From Gimesia algae (GTDB lineage Bacteria > Planctomycetota > Planctomycetia > Planctomycetales > Planctomycetaceae): 64,000 nt of DNA. The notes beneath the pieces were generated by a model. The model saw only the letters and a program-made list of their open reading frames with translations, was not told where the DNA came from and ran no database searches. Below, piece by piece: positions 9,277 to 17,548 of this stretch. How positions within the stretch are numbered: position 1 is the stretch's first letter; each line of letters opens with the position of its first letter. Where the stretch lies: assembly GCF_007746795.1 (NCBI RefSeq), contig NZ_CP036343.1, forward strand, positions 1,244,531 to 1,308,530. The letters run 5' to 3'. The position numbers were made by a program, and so were the translations under genes.

Positions 9277-9821
9277 AATCTGATCTCAACTTTCTAAAGG
9301 TAATTCCCCTTAAAAAGCTAGTTCGCAAACACAAGTCCGCAAATCAGAACTTATATCTGAACTATGATTGCAGGCCTTTTCACCAGTTCCAGGTGTTTTA
9401 GAACCACAAACGAATACAAAATGCTCAAAAAAGGCTTTAAAGCAGGAATGGTGAACAACATCTGCCCTATTCCCTGTAAAATATGATCATTTGAATCAAT
9501 AACCGGAAAATAATAACTGCGGCCAGACACTTCTTAATTCATAAATCAAACAACGAGAGAGAATTAGCTCTTTTACGCCGTACTAATTGACAGGTAATGA
9601 GACAACATTGCAGGCTCATCCGTGTTCACCAGTAACGAACAGGACTAACAACGCGTTGGGAATCCACGGGAAGGGTTTTACGGCCCAATCGGATTGCATT
9701 GATTATTCAGGCAAAGTCTGCAAAAGAAGAAGGGCCAATAGAAAAAATGAGGCGCAAAATCAATATAGGACCAGAGAAGGCTCTAAAAGAACAGAAACCG
9801 TCGAGCTGAGACACCTTATTT
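9277..9821 (+). other. Intergenic region, 545 bp, no recognised gene
   Basis: This stretch lies between the HD-GYP gene and the end of the M50 protease gene, both on the minus strand, and should hold the HD-GYP promoter. A 99-codon plus-strand frame at 9587-9886 runs into the protease gene and has no protein-like composition. No tRNA, repeat or clear terminator was seen. Confidence 0.5.
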
Positions 9822-10817
9822 TCAGGTCTCGGAGTCACTCTTGCGATAGCGGGCACTCACCTGATTTAATTGCTGGCGTTCTTTAGGAGTGAGCGACTCT
9901 AAACCGAATTCGTGAACTTTATGCAGGAGCAAATCAAGCTGTTTTTCGGCATCCCGATTCTTTTCACGCTCACGCATTTTTTTCTGCAATCTGCGTTTTT
10001 CACGCCACTTCTGGAAAAAGCCGGCCTGCTTTTCTACCAGCTGACTACTCGAACGCTCCAGACTGGTATATCCCTGCGAAAAATCATATCCAAAGATTGA
10101 ATCATCGTATGAATCTTCTCTCTGCCCCGAAGTGAATTCGATTAAATTCAACATCAGTAACAGGGCGCTGAAAAAAACGACCCATACACTGTGGGTACTC
10201 AAACCAACGACCATGCCAATTCCACCAATCCAGAAACTGACACTCAACAAAATCCGATGCACAACAGTTTCATCAAATCGACGTGAGAGAAGTATCTGGA
10301 GGACTTTTCCACCATCCAGCGGAAGCACTGGAATCAGGTTGACCAGCAGTAACAGCCAGTTCAGATTGAAAACCATCAGTAGTACCGCCTGTCCCAGTTG
10401 ATTACTCAAATCGACGGCAGGCAGTTTGATCGGGTTGAGTGAGTCCGAAAGATGCCCAGACCAGATGACTGCAGGCAGGGTGATCGCACAGAGCAGAAGA
10501 TTGACTGCAGGGCCTCCCAGTACGGTCAACAGCCGCGCAGAAAAAGTTCTTTCCGGGCTGCAGGGAACCAGTCCCCCCAGTGGCCAGAGAACAATCTGAT
10601 CTGCCTCCCCTCCTGTCAGTCGGCAGGCGACGACATGCCCCATTTCATGCAGGAATACACTGATAAACAGGATTCCAAACAGGGTTACTCCTAGTCCCAG
10701 AGAATAATGAGACCAGAAAACCAGCAGCAAAACAGGTAGAAAGATACTGACTCGAACCTGGGTCAGGAACCAGGTTCCGATTGAAAATGACCAGTGCAAT
10801 GGGTTGGAACGACTCAT
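9822..10817 (-). CDS. Site-2 protease (M50) family zinc metalloprotease
   Basis: The product is 331 residues with about six hydrophobic segments. The zinc-binding motif HEMGH (H57, E58, H61) lies in the second helix. The third ligand motif NLIPVLPLDGG lies at about 160-170, so the catalytic set is complete. The family cleaves transmembrane substrates such as anti-sigma factors, or removes signal-peptide remnants. The compact form, without a PDZ domain, is the SpoIVFB-like type. The C-terminal 100 residues are cytoplasmic-looking, highly charged (Lys, Arg, Glu) and probably coiled coil, an extension beyond the basic fold. No anti-sigma gene is adjacent. The ATG at 10815-10817 is the natural start. 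Confidence 0.92.
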   Translation of the reverse strand: MSRSNPLHWSFSIGTWFLTQVRVSIFLPVLLLVFWSHYSLGLGVTLFGILFISVFLHEMGHVVACRLTGGEADQIVLWPLGGLVPCSPERTFSARLLTVLGGPAVNLLLCAITLPAVIWSGHLSDSLNPIKLPAVDLSNQLGQAVLLMVFNLNWLLLLVNLIPVLPLDGGKVLQILLSRRFDETVVHRILLSVSFWIGGIGMVVGLSTHSVWVVFFSALLLMLNLIEFTSGQREDSYDDSIFGYDFSQGYTSLERSSSQLVEKQAGFFQKWREKRRLQKKMREREKNRDAEKQLDLLLHKVHEFGLESLTPKERQQLNQVSARYRKSDSET

Positions 10818-11003
10818 CTTTACGAAAACCTGAAGAAGATCATCATTGAAATACCAAAGTCAGGTGGTAGGGCAGATCAATCCGGAAATCGGAGGTAACA
10901 TTTCACGGAAGGTATAGCAGCAATTACTTAATGTTATACACCCGGAATCCCATTGGCAATTCCACTCTTTTATACCTTATTAAATCATAGTCAAATTCAG
11001 CGG

Positions 11004-11510
11004 CTAAAGCATCCCCAAAAGTTGTTTTGCACCTATTTCCCGGGCAACCTGTGTCTGCAACTCCCATTCCGGATCACCTGCCTGATGTACCTGGTTTGTG
11101 GAAACTGCCAGAACCCCAACCACCTGATCTCCCTCAAAAACAGGTATTGCGTAGGACTGTTTTGCTTCAAATCTCTGCAACCACTCTGAAGATCCCTGTA
11201 ATCCAGACTCGTTTGCCTGCAGGGTTCCGATCGCTGGTTTTTGATCAATGACTGCCTTGACGATACCTAACCCTGTATTCTTCAACGAAACCTCCAGAGT
11301 CAAAGCAGTAAACTCTCGCTTTACCTGTTCTTTCATTTGTGAATCTGCACGAAAACCAAGCTGTACCAGACTACCTGATTGACAACGCCATAATCCTATC
11401 GCCCGCCCGCCCAGAACTTCCAGTAGCCGATCCAGAACATCAGAAATCGATCGCTGATGCTGTGAAACCGATTCAAATTGTTGCACAATTTCTGTTACCT
11501 GATGCTGCAT
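11004..11510 (-). CDS. Small GAF-domain protein
   Basis: The product is 168 residues with no signal peptide or membrane helix. An N-terminal helix (QQFESVSQHQRSISDVLDRLLEVL) leads into a GAF-like fold with the strand AIGLWRCQSGSLVQLGF, a central ligand-pocket region, and the closing stretch YAIPVFEGDQVVGVLAVST. GAF domains bind small ligands or dimerise signalling proteins. This one has no attached output domain, so it would have to work through a partner. It is upstream of the M50 protease on the same strand with a gap of about 186 bp. The assignment to GAF rests on the pattern alone. Confidence 0.75.
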   Translation of the reverse strand: MQHQVTEIVQQFESVSQHQRSISDVLDRLLEVLGGRAIGLWRCQSGSLVQLGFRADSQMKEQVKREFTALTLEVSLKNTGLGIVKAVIDQKPAIGTLQANESGLQGSSEWLQRFEAKQSYAIPVFEGDQVVGVLAVSTNQVHQAGDPEWELQTQVAREIGAKQLLGML

Positions 11511-11825
11511 ATCTGATTTTTATCCTGAACTGATGGAGACTGTCTGAACATTATCAGATCCCAAGAGTGATACGTTATAAGCTCTTAACAGAACCCGGCA
11601 GACACCTTTGACCTGAATCAACAGGGACTATATACAGATAAACCTTGAAGGAGAGGATATCTACGGTATAGAATAGACTTAGCTCGCTGTAATTTAGACA
11701 GTATGTTATATTTTCACTTCTGCGTTACTATCATACAGCAACCGTATCATATATCCAATCTGTCTCATATCAACGACGTAAGACTCCCAAACCACTGACC
11801 ATTCAATTATATCGGACGAAATAAT
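11511..11825 (+). other. Divergent intergenic region, 315 bp
   Basis: This AT-rich spacer lies between the minus-strand GAF gene and the plus-strand zinc-ribbon gene and should hold both promoters. Several TATA-like runs are present, but none is paired with a convincing -35 element. No gene or repeat was recognised. Confidence 0.45.
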
Positions 11826-14330
11826 ATGGATCTGCCAACTTGCCCATCGTGCGGAGCATCAGTTTTAGATGAAGACGCAGCAGAATGCCCATTCTGTGGC
11901 GCATCTATGACGGCAAAGTCCACCGCAAAAAAACCGGCTGCCAGCAGTAAACAACCTGCAAAAACAGGTGCTGCCACATCGGGTCCCTCAGTTACTCGAA
12001 ACAGGCGCGAAACGGTTTCTGATGATGATCCGTTTGAACTGGAACGCCAGAAACAGACTTCAAAGGTCATTCCACTACAACGCAAGCCGGTGAAAGGCAA
12101 GATGTTTCGTGTGGTATGCCCCATGTGTGATACCCCGGGATTCGCCTCTCAAAAGGTGGTTGGCAAAGAAGTCAAATGCCGAAACCCGGAATGCCTGGCG
12201 CCAGTCTTTCTGGTACCTGACACAGACGCTGCGGAACGGAAAATAACTGAAGAGAAAAAAACAGACACAAATCAGAAATCAAAACTGCCATTGATCGGGG
12301 TCATCGTTGCCTCAGTCGTTGTTATTGGGGGGGTTTACTTCTACTTCACCACATCAGTACCCGACGGTTCCGATCTGGCAAAACCGTTTAAGATCCCGGC
12401 GATTTCCGAACAGTCTCAAAAATCATTTATGCTTGACAAAGACAAACCCACAATCAATCCGCTGGCTAATAATGGACAACCGCCACAGAACAAGAACAAC
12501 AATCAGAAAAAGCCCCTTTCGCCGGAAGAGGTTCAGAAATCGGCTCTGGAATCAATGGTAGAATTGTCACGCTATCGAGAAAACCGCAGCAAGCCATTCA
12601 GTCGTCGTCTGGCGGCAGAAGCATACGCAATTTCCGGCGATCTGGCAGGCTCCCGGGAGCAGATTGGTCGAATTGACGCTGTCGATCAAAATCTGCCGTT
12701 TTACAAAATTTTTCCCCTGATTGAGATTGGCTGGATCCAATTAAAGGAAAAAGACACAGCTGGTTTGAAGAAGACATTAGATGAAACGGTAGAACTGTCT
12801 AAGAAGATTCCCGATTTTGGAGGTCGTGATACCCTGGATCTCGTCTCGCGTCTGGCTGCATTCTGGGTCGCGGCTGGTAATGAAGATGCAGCAGAAGAAC
12901 TGACCAGAAAATATCAGGCAGAAAACAGTCTGGCGCAACTGTCAGCCTATCTGCAGATTGCCCATGAAACCAATCAGTACGATTTTGAATCAATGATTGA
13001 TTTACATCGGCGTTGGAACGCGCCTCAGGCCGTAGCAACCACATTAATCCTGATCTCTCATAATTATGATGAGGCTGCTTTGAACTGGGCGGCCCTGGCT
13101 CCAGAAGCTATGGACCGTACGGAAGCTGTGACACAATGGTCATTGGCTGTTCTGGAACAGGCGGTCAAACAGAACAAAAATCCAGGAATCGATTTGATTC
13201 AGCCAGCAGAAATGAAACTATCTGCAACCGGGAATGCCCTGATGTATGCCCGCTGTGCGCGTGAACTGGCTACCCTCAAAAAATCAGAGCAGGCGAAAGT
13301 ATTTCTGACAAAGTCAAAATCATTTCTGGAAAATGTCCCGGTGCCTGCCCCCATGAAACTAGGCAGCCTCAAACAAATTTATACGATGAAATTGCCCGCT
13401 TCAGCTCCCCTGGAACTGACTTCACAGGCTTACGTTCAGATTGCCTGTGCCGAAGCCGAACTGGGTGAGCAGGCAGAAGCGAACCGTTTCCTGAAAAATG
13501 CGATTCAAGCAATTCAAGCTACGGCCCCCAGTCTTGCGGCAGTACAGTCAAAGCAGAATGAGTCATCGAATTTCAATTTCAAAGAGCAGATCAAAGATGA
13601 TTTAAACCTTAATTCCACTGATCGCATTAATCGCGCGATCAAAGACTACCGTGACCAACTCAAGACTCTAAAGTCTGCGGCTGAAAACAGGTCGACCCTT
13701 CTGATCAGTTTATTATCTCAAGCGGCAAAAACAAAGTTGTCTGCCAGCGTATGGAATTTTGCTCAGGAAAGTCAGCAGGCAGCGGATATCAGCCTGAAAG
13801 ATACACTTCTGGATTCCAGTCTTCCAGCCACGATTTTAGATTCAAATCAAAAAAATACTGATTTGACAGCTCAAATCAAAAAGGCACTAAATAATAAGAT
13901 ACCACCCATGAAAAAAGAGGACCTGCTGGTACAGCAGACTTTATTCCTGATCAAAAATGGTAAACCGGAACAAGCCGCGCACGAAATTAATCAATCTGAT
14001 GATCTGCAGAAAGCCTGGAAGGGACAACTGTCACTCAAACTACTCTCGGGTTTAATCAATGAATCTAAATTTGAACAGGCAATTCAGTTTGTCACAGCGA
14101 TCAAAGACCAGGTGCTGAGAGAAGATATGTTAAACTCGATCGGCAGTATCGCAGCAACTCAGAACAAAGTGGCTGAATTTTCTACAGTTCTGGAGAGCAA
14201 TGGCTATACTCCTACAGAACGGATTTCCGGTTATCTCGGCCTGGTCAGTGGTCTGCAGATCGCGAAAGCCAGACCGGCAAGTCCTGAACCGACTCAGCAA
14301 CCGGCTCAGCAACCGGCTGGCAAACTGTAA
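11826..14330 (+). CDS. Zinc-ribbon membrane protein with long TPR-like helical domain
   Basis: The product is 834 residues. A double zinc ribbon opens the protein (CPSCG at about 6-10, CPFCG at about 22-26). A linker follows, then a second Cys set (CPMC, then CRNPEC) at about 99-125. One hydrophobic helix at about 158-176 (LIGVIVASVVVIGGVYFYF) places the zinc ribbons in the cytoplasm and the rest outside it. After a Pro/Asn/Gln-rich linker, residues 240-800 are all-helical and rich in Ala, Leu, Glu and Lys, with repeated pairs of helices like degenerate tetratricopeptide repeats. The end carries short PEPTQQPAQQPAG repeats. This layout is common in planctomycete proteins of unknown function. 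A scaffold role is my inference. Confidence 0.8.
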   Translation: MDLPTCPSCGASVLDEDAAECPFCGASMTAKSTAKKPAASSKQPAKTGAATSGPSVTRNRRETVSDDDPFELERQKQTSKVIPLQRKPVKGKMFRVVCPMCDTPGFASQKVVGKEVKCRNPECLAPVFLVPDTDAAERKITEEKKTDTNQKSKLPLIGVIVASVVVIGGVYFYFTTSVPDGSDLAKPFKIPAISEQSQKSFMLDKDKPTINPLANNGQPPQNKNNNQKKPLSPEEVQKSALESMVELSRYRENRSKPFSRRLAAEAYAISGDLAGSREQIGRIDAVDQNLPFYKIFPLIEIGWIQLKEKDTAGLKKTLDETVELSKKIPDFGGRDTLDLVSRLAAFWVAAGNEDAAEELTRKYQAENSLAQLSAYLQIAHETNQYDFESMIDLHRRWNAPQAVATTLILISHNYDEAALNWAALAPEAMDRTEAVTQWSLAVLEQAVKQNKNPGIDLIQPAEMKLSATGNALMYARCARELATLKKSEQAKVFLTKSKSFLENVPVPAPMKLGSLKQIYTMKLPASAPLELTSQAYVQIACAEAELGEQAEANRFLKNAIQAIQATAPSLAAVQSKQNESSNFNFKEQIKDDLNLNSTDRINRAIKDYRDQLKTLKSAAENRSTLLISLLSQAAKTKLSASVWNFAQESQQAADISLKDTLLDSSLPATILDSNQKNTDLTAQIKKALNNKIPPMKKEDLLVQQTLFLIKNGKPEQAAHEINQSDDLQKAWKGQLSLKLLSGLINESKFEQAIQFVTAIKDQVLREDMLNSIGSIAATQNKVAEFSTVLESNGYTPTERISGYLGLVSGLQIAKARPASPEPTQQPAQQPAGKL

Positions 14331-14715
14331 TATGCGCTGCATATCGATTGTCCTGCAACAACAAATACAGTTCCTCTTTTTTTTCAAATGTTGTTGAACA
14401 TCATTAAGTATTTCCCTGATTTACCGCCGAATCAGATTATGGACCTGTTCTGCTGAAGCCAGATATACATATACACAACAACACACATCCTGCTACGCTA
14501 AATTCACCTGCTCTACCTGACGTATAAATCAACGATTTCAGACTTTAGCTATTTCTTCATCCAGAGTTCCCTATTCATTACTTTTGGTATAAACTAACAT
14601 TCGCGAATGGGTCGCTTGAAAAAAAGCTGACAGTTTCTGATGAGGCGTCGGACCCAGCCCAGACTATAATGATTGATCAACAATGATCCCCAGATATACA
14701 TCATGGAGGAAATGT
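14331..14715 (+). other. Intergenic region, 385 bp
   Basis: This spacer lies between two plus-strand genes. A perfect TATAAT occurs at 14665-14670, about 45 bp before the next start, but the expected upstream position has no good -35 box. It is at best a partial promoter. No terminator hairpin or RNA gene was recognised. Confidence 0.4.
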
Positions 14716-16368
14716 ATGAGCCGCATTGCTCATTTCGCGTTTATCCTGTTAATTTGCCTAACCGTCTCCAAATCAGTCACCGCTGAAAACAAATCTGCCC
14801 CCAATATTTCGCTGGCACAGATCAACGCAGATGGCATGATTGCCGATCTTAAGTATCTGGTTCTGGACCTGGCAGGTGAAAAGAAGGGCTGGAGCAATCT
14901 CGAAGAACTGCTCCCCTCGTTTCTGGAAGGGATCGATAAAACACGCCCCCTTCGAATCGATATTTTACTGGGTGAAGATCAGAAGGAACGCTACCGCCTG
15001 ATTCTTCCTGTCAGCGATCTGGGTGATTTTCGGGGTAACCTGGAAATCTTTGAAATCTCTTCAAAAAAACAGAGAAATGGTCCCTATATCTTAGGGAATC
15101 TGTTCGCAGGCTTCATGAAATATCTCCAGAAAGAGAAATATGTTGTTATTTCTGAGAAGCTTTCTGAAGTCGAAGAGATTACAGATCCTCTTGGTAGAGT
15201 TCAGGAGTTGCTGAATGAAAAATATGATTTCAGCGCTTTGATCACCAATGAGAAAGAGGGAGTCGCTGATCGCAAAAAATCGATGACCAGCACCCGTAAA
15301 CAGTTACTCGCAGCTGTGAAGAAAAAACGGGATGAAACAGATAATGCTTTCGAATTGCGTAAGCTTGCCTTCACACATCAGATGGATGAACTGGAGCGTC
15401 TGTTTGTCGAATCAGAAAAAATGGTAATTGGCTGGACTACTGATGCTCCTGCGAATGAAGGGCGTCTTGTTTTTTCACTAAAAGCTCTTGAAGGGACTTC
15501 CCTTGCTGCGAGCATCCAACAGTTTGCAACGAAACCCAGTTACTTCGCCAATGTTCCCGTCAAAATGGATGGCATACTGAACGGCAGAATCAATCATCCC
15601 CTGGACGAAATGCGTAAAGAAAATTTCACTGCATTTTATAAGCTGCTTCTCCCAAGTCTGCAGGATCGCATCGACGCAAATAAAGATCTGACGGACGAAC
15701 AGAAAACGTCAGGTAAAAAAGTTGCCGCGTTGATTATTGAAATGCTTGATGCTGGTAAAGAATCATCACTCGTTGATGGCTTCATCGACAGTAATTCGAC
15801 TACAGATGGAAAGTACACGCTGCTGGGCGGAATTCGTTCCACCGACGGCGCCAAACTCAAGGAAATAGTGGAACTGCTCCCCAAGGTAATGAAGGACCAG
15901 ACTGTTGAAACGGATGTTGTAAATGAAGAATCCCTGAAGATTCACAAGATCATCATCAAAGATCAGTACAAAGCCGGTTTTGAAGAACTCTTCGGAGCAG
16001 GGGAGGCCCTCTATGTAGGCAGCACTCCTGAAGCTCTCTGGGTTGCCGCCGGTGCAGATTCCATTAAACGAATCACTGATGCTTCCAAACTGGTGAAAGA
16101 ACCGGCCCCAGAAAAGATCAGCCCGGAAGTCATCGAACTGAATGTAAAAACGCTACCCTGGCTAAAGATGATTAATAAGCTTCGTGGAGAGAAAGGAAAT
16201 CAGGAAATTCGTGAGATGCTCATCAAATCACTCACCAATACGGATGATACTTTTTCTTTCGTCATGAAACGCGAAGGAGAGACCATTGATGGCAAGGCAA
16301 AGCTGGATAAAGGAATTCTAAAATTCATCGGGAATGTGATCGCCAAGTTCTCGAAAGAAACCCTTTAA
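14716..16368 (+). CDS. Secreted protein of unknown function
   Basis: The product is about 550 residues from the ATG at 14716. GGAGG at 14705-14709, six bases before that ATG, fixes the start over the in-frame ATG at 14683. It begins with a typical signal peptide (HFAFILLICLTVSKSVTAEN, cleavage probably after TA). The mature protein is rich in charged residues and alternates strands and helices. Stretches such as FVESEKMVIGWTTDAP and LYVGSTPEALWVAAGADS resemble the repeated halves of a two-domain fold. No enzyme motif or named family is recognised. It is probably exported and soluble. A strong hairpin terminator follows 27 bp after the stop, so the transcript ends here. Confidence 0.8.
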   Translation: MSRIAHFAFILLICLTVSKSVTAENKSAPNISLAQINADGMIADLKYLVLDLAGEKKGWSNLEELLPSFLEGIDKTRPLRIDILLGEDQKERYRLILPVSDLGDFRGNLEIFEISSKKQRNGPYILGNLFAGFMKYLQKEKYVVISEKLSEVEEITDPLGRVQELLNEKYDFSALITNEKEGVADRKKSMTSTRKQLLAAVKKKRDETDNAFELRKLAFTHQMDELERLFVESEKMVIGWTTDAPANEGRLVFSLKALEGTSLAASIQQFATKPSYFANVPVKMDGILNGRINHPLDEMRKENFTAFYKLLLPSLQDRIDANKDLTDEQKTSGKKVAALIIEMLDAGKESSLVDGFIDSNSTTDGKYTLLGGIRSTDGAKLKEIVELLPKVMKDQTVETDVVNEESLKIHKIIIKDQYKAGFEELFGAGEALYVGSTPEALWVAAGADSIKRITDASKLVKEPAPEKISPEVIELNVKTLPWLKMINKLRGEKGNQEIREMLIKSLTNTDDTFSFVMKREGETIDGKAKLDKGILKFIGNVIAKFSKETL

Positions 16369-16395
16369 TCTCCGACTCTGTGCTTTAGAAATCAA

Positions 16396-16433
16396 AACAG
16401 CCGCTACGATGGAACTCTATCGTAGCGGCTGTT
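16396..16433 (+). terminator. Strong hairpin terminator, probably bidirectional
   Basis: A perfect 15-bp stem (AACAGCCGCTACGAT paired with ATCGTAGCGGCTGTT) encloses an eight-base loop. A U-rich stretch (CTATTTATTTT) follows on the plus strand. It lies between convergent genes, the secreted protein on the plus strand and the receiver protein on the minus strand, and can end both transcripts. On the minus strand the run after the stem is TTTTGATTT, also T-rich. Confidence 0.9.
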
Positions 16434-16517
16434 CTATTTATTTTCTGAGAGACCATGTTTTCAGTGAAACACCTGGAGCATTCTCAAGAATGCGGCACTT
16501 AAATTATCGCGATCTGC

Positions 16518-17123
16518 TCAATCCCAGTCGTCCATAATATCTTCCAGTTGCGCCTCTTCACTTTGATCGAGTGTCAGCCCCGTCAGTTGATCTTCCACTG
16601 ATTCGGACACAACAAAAACCGGCTTGGGCTCCACTGGTTGAACTGGAGTACTCTGAACCACAGCCTTTGAGGTTGCTGTCGTCTCTGGTTGTTGACGTTT
16701 TCCGGAATTGGGTGTATTGGCAACACGTGTCGCTCCAGGTTGTGCAAAGCGTCTTACCTTTTCCAGAAATTCACTTTTCGAAAAACTGGTTTTGATAATA
16801 TAATCATTCGCACCACCCTGAATCGCAGCAATCACGGTTTCCTTGCTGGCATCGGATGTCAACATAATGATCTTAGTTTGAGCTAGAGTCGGATGCGACC
16901 GAAATGCCTTTAAGGTCTGCAAGCCATCCCAAACAGCCATCTGCACATCTACAATCGCAATGTCTGGTGGATATTCCAGAGCTTTATGAAAACCTTCTGA
17001 CCCATCACTGGCAACCGAAACGAAGTACTCGCGGCGTAAAAAAGAGACCATCAGATTTCGGAATAAAGGATCATCGTCAATCACGAGGACTCGAGCATTT
17101 GTTTTTTCTGACGAATGTAGCAT
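16518..17123 (-). CDS. Response regulator with receiver domain and no DNA-binding output
   Basis: The product is 201 residues. The receiver domain spans about 10-128 with the acidic pair in VLVIDDDP (D16-D18), the phosphorylation site D59 in IAIVDVQM, Ser/Thr at about 89-90 in MLTS, and K111 in YIIKTSFS. All key residues are present. The remaining 70 residues are Pro/Thr/Gln/Glu-rich and look disordered, with an acidic end (EEAQLEDIMDDWD). There is no DNA-binding domain, so it should act by protein contact. It is the last gene of a minus-strand run with a kinase, an FHA-cyclase and a 53-residue protein, which suggests a shared pathway. The hairpin at 16396 ends the run. Confidence 0.92.
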   Translation of the reverse strand: MLHSSEKTNARVLVIDDDPLFRNLMVSFLRREYFVSVASDGSEGFHKALEYPPDIAIVDVQMAVWDGLQTLKAFRSHPTLAQTKIIMLTSDASKETVIAAIQGGANDYIIKTSFSKSEFLEKVRRFAQPGATRVANTPNSGKRQQPETTATSKAVVQSTPVQPVEPKPVFVVSESVEDQLTGLTLDQSEEAQLEDIMDDWD

Positions 17124-17158
17124 GTGAGGAACCCACTACTTATGTTTCAAATCGATCA

Positions 17159-17320
17159 CTAAGATTTACTGGCGGAGACGAAAGAATCAAAGACCTCATT
17201 TAATACAAGCAGCATCTCCTGGGAGCGGTTATCCACTTCAAGTTCATATTGAACTTCATACTTAGCTTCAATTTGAGATGTTTCAATACTCTCATCAGTT
17301 AACAGTTCTGCATTGCTCAT
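17159..17320 (-). CDS. Small acidic 53-residue protein in signalling cluster
   Basis: A short frame runs from the ATG at 17318-17320 to the TAG at 17159-17161 on the minus strand. A purine-rich GAGAG lies about nine bases upstream and may serve as ribosome binding site. The product starts MSNAELLTDESIETSQIE and ends SFVSASKS. It is strongly acidic, has no cysteine and no membrane helix, and should form one or two amphipathic helices. It sits 35 bp upstream of the receiver gene on the same strand and downstream of the FHA-cyclase. It may be a partner of one of them. It could be a chance frame, since no homologue is recognised, but its position and composition favour a real gene. Confidence 0.5.
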   Translation of the reverse strand: MSNAELLTDESIETSQIEAKYEVQYELEVDNRSQEMLLVLNEVFDSFVSASKS

Positions 17321-17548
17321 AAGTACTTCTCTCAAAATTGATAATGATTCGGGTTCCTAAGGACCTGATCACAAACTCATCAATGTGATGTCCGTTGCTA
17401 AAAAATAGGTCAACTTTTTCCACTCTGCTGATTTTTATAAGAAAAAGAGAGGGGAAGCTGCCTGCTCCTTTGACGCAGTCCACCCAGCCGGCAAAATCAG
17501 AACTCAGTGAAACTTCGAGTGCTGACAGTTCATGTAAGCTTAATAAAA

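Noticed and set aside
9587-9886. 99-codon frame between the HD-GYP and M50 genes
   Set aside because: It runs into the end of the M50 gene on the other strand and has no recognisable features.
14660-14675. TATAAT before the secreted-protein gene as a promoter
   Set aside because: The position 17 bases upstream (GAGGCG) is not a -35 box; kept only as a note in the intergenic entry.
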